This document shows, in pieces, positions 63,137 to 64,000 of a stretch of DNA of 64,000 bases (position 1 is its first letter; each line of letters opens with the position of its first letter). The notes below the pieces were generated by a model. It had not been told where the DNA came from, did not search any database, and saw nothing but the letters and a program-made list of their open reading frames with translations. The DNA is from Allobosea caraganae. Lineage in GTDB: Bacteria > Pseudomonadota > Alphaproteobacteria > Rhizobiales > Beijerinckiaceae. The translations under genes were made by a program, and so were the position numbers. The stretch covers positions 186,001-250,000 of the forward strand of contig NZ_QQTO01000001.1 in the NCBI RefSeq assembly GCF_003351345.1. The letters run 5' to 3'.

Positions 63137-64000
63137 ATGAAAAGGTTCTTGTTGACCGCGGCAGCCGCCGCATTGGGCCTTGTCGGCCTCGGCGCGTCGC
63201 CGGGCCTGGCGAACAAGGCCGACGACACCTTGCGCATCGTCTGGAAGGAGGCGGTCCCCAACGTCGACCCGCACTACAACCAGCTGCGCTCCGGCATCAC
63301 CATCGCCACGCTGGTGATGGACACGCTGGTGATGAAGGACCCGCGCACCGGCAAGTTCGAGCCGCTGCTCGCGACCTCCTGGGAGTGGAAGGACGACACC
63401 ACCATCCGTTTCGTGCTGCGCCAGGGCGTGAAGTTCCATAATGGCGAGGCCTTCGACGCCGACGACGTCGTCTACACGCTGAACTATCTCGTCGACCCCA
63501 AGAACAAGATCCTGACGCCGAACAACAGCAGCTTCATCAAGCAGGCCGTGAAGGTCGACCAGTACACGGTCGACGTCCAGCTCAAGGCGCCGTTCCCGGC
63601 GGCGCTCGAATATTTCTCCGGCGCTCTGTTCATCTACCCGAACGAGTACCATGCCAAGGTCGGCCCCGAGGGCATGGCCAAGAACATGGTCGGCACCGGC
63701 CCCTACGTCATGAAGGAGATCAACGGCGTCAGCCGCTATTTCCTGACCCGCAACAAGGAGTATTTCGGCGGCATCAAGGGCCCGGCCTCGATCGGCAACA
63801 TCGAGATCCGCCTCGTCAACGACGAGTCGACAGAGTTGCTCGAGCTGATGTCGGGCAAGGCCGACTGGATCTGGAAATTCAACGCCGACCAGGCGCCACT
63901 GCTCAACGCGCAGCCCAAGGTCCAGGCCGTGCTGTCTGAATCGATGCGGATCGGCTTCCTCAACCTCAACCTGGTCAGCGGTGACCCGGCGAGCAATCCG
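63137..64000 (+). CDS. Peptide-type ABC substrate-binding protein, SBP family 5 (cut by window edge)
   Basis: The first 288 residues of a periplasmic binding protein. It has a signal peptide (FLLTAAAAALGLVGLGASPG, cleaved near 25) and the family 5 features: GVKFHNGEAFDADDVVYTL and VGTGPYVMKE. GAGGAG precedes the ATG at 63137. In this operon the binding protein comes last, after the ATPases, which is less common than first. The rest of the gene lies beyond the window. The solute may not be a peptide. Confidence 0.92.
   Translation, partial: MKRFLLTAAAAALGLVGLGASPGLANKADDTLRIVWKEAVPNVDPHYNQLRSGITIATLVMDTLVMKDPRTGKFEPLLATSWEWKDDTTIRFVLRQGVKFHNGEAFDADDVVYTLNYLVDPKNKILTPNNSSFIKQAVKVDQYTVDVQLKAPFPAALEYFSGALFIYPNEYHAKVGPEGMAKNMVGTGPYVMKEINGVSRYFLTRNKEYFGGIKGPASIGNIEIRLVNDESTELLELMSGKADWIWKFNADQAPLLNAQPKVQAVLSESMRIGFLNLNLVSGDPASNP

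Overview
The window is GC-rich (roughly two thirds G+C), gene-dense alphaproteobacterial chromosome, most likely from the Hyphomicrobiales (Rhizobiales) and, by overall gene content, probably Bosea or a close relative. The order assignment rests on the rpsT-dnaA-dnaN block, the mutM/ubiE-ubiB-coaBC-dut block, recR-ybaB-dnaX-SRP RNA, rpmH-rnpA-yidC-engB-argB, a C4-pathway 5-aminolevulinate synthase, metZ, an Omp25-like porin, many GANTC sites before dnaA, and RIME-like palindromic repeats. The genus is an inference. No tRNA, rRNA, insertion sequence, phage gene or CRISPR array was found.

Layout. 1-6.3 kb: replication and translation housekeeping (dnaN, dnaA, rpsT), then a RidA/threonine dehydratase pair and an enoyl-CoA hydratase. 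6.4-10.5 kb: AHSA1-type protein, mutM, ubiE, ubiB. 10.6-13.9 kb: a minus-strand run with an ArsR repressor, SRPBCC protein, DUF1579, VOC protein and serine hydrolase, fronted by a clear operator. 14.1-19.5 kb: AMP nucleosidase, coaBC, dut, Rrf2 regulator, cysK, GNAT. 19.7-24 kb: ring-cleavage-type dioxygenase, FAD oxidoreductase, YihY membrane protein, porin. 24.1-34.2 kb: recR, ybaB, dnaX, SRP RNA, rpmH, rnpA, yidC, a CatB-like acetyltransferase, engB, argB and a HAD nucleotidase. 34.2-42.3 kb: metZ, two orphan small genes in an AT-rich pocket, hemA, and an amino-acid/amide catabolic group (ammonia-lyase, M20 amidohydrolase, SDR).

42.4-52.1 kb is a compact exopolysaccharide locus: a priming phosphotransferase, two glycosyltransferases, a flippase, a Tat-exported GH10 glycosidase, a chain-length/tyrosine-kinase-like protein whose P-loop has lost its lysine, and a Wzy/O-antigen-ligase-type polymerase. 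52.3-64 kb is a transport and catabolism region: an NMT1-type ABC importer with a DJ-1/PfpI protein, an IclR regulator, an amidase and a Gfo/Idh/MocA oxidoreductase on the minus strand, and divergently a Dpp-type oligopeptide ABC importer that runs off the right edge.

The most unusual layer is intergenic. At least five unrelated families of palindromic repeats occupy the gaps, and in several places the repeat ends supply the stop codons or a false N-terminal extension of the neighbouring genes. Several operators (ArsR, metZ, the HAD nucleotidase, an orphan small gene) are visible as long inverted repeats.
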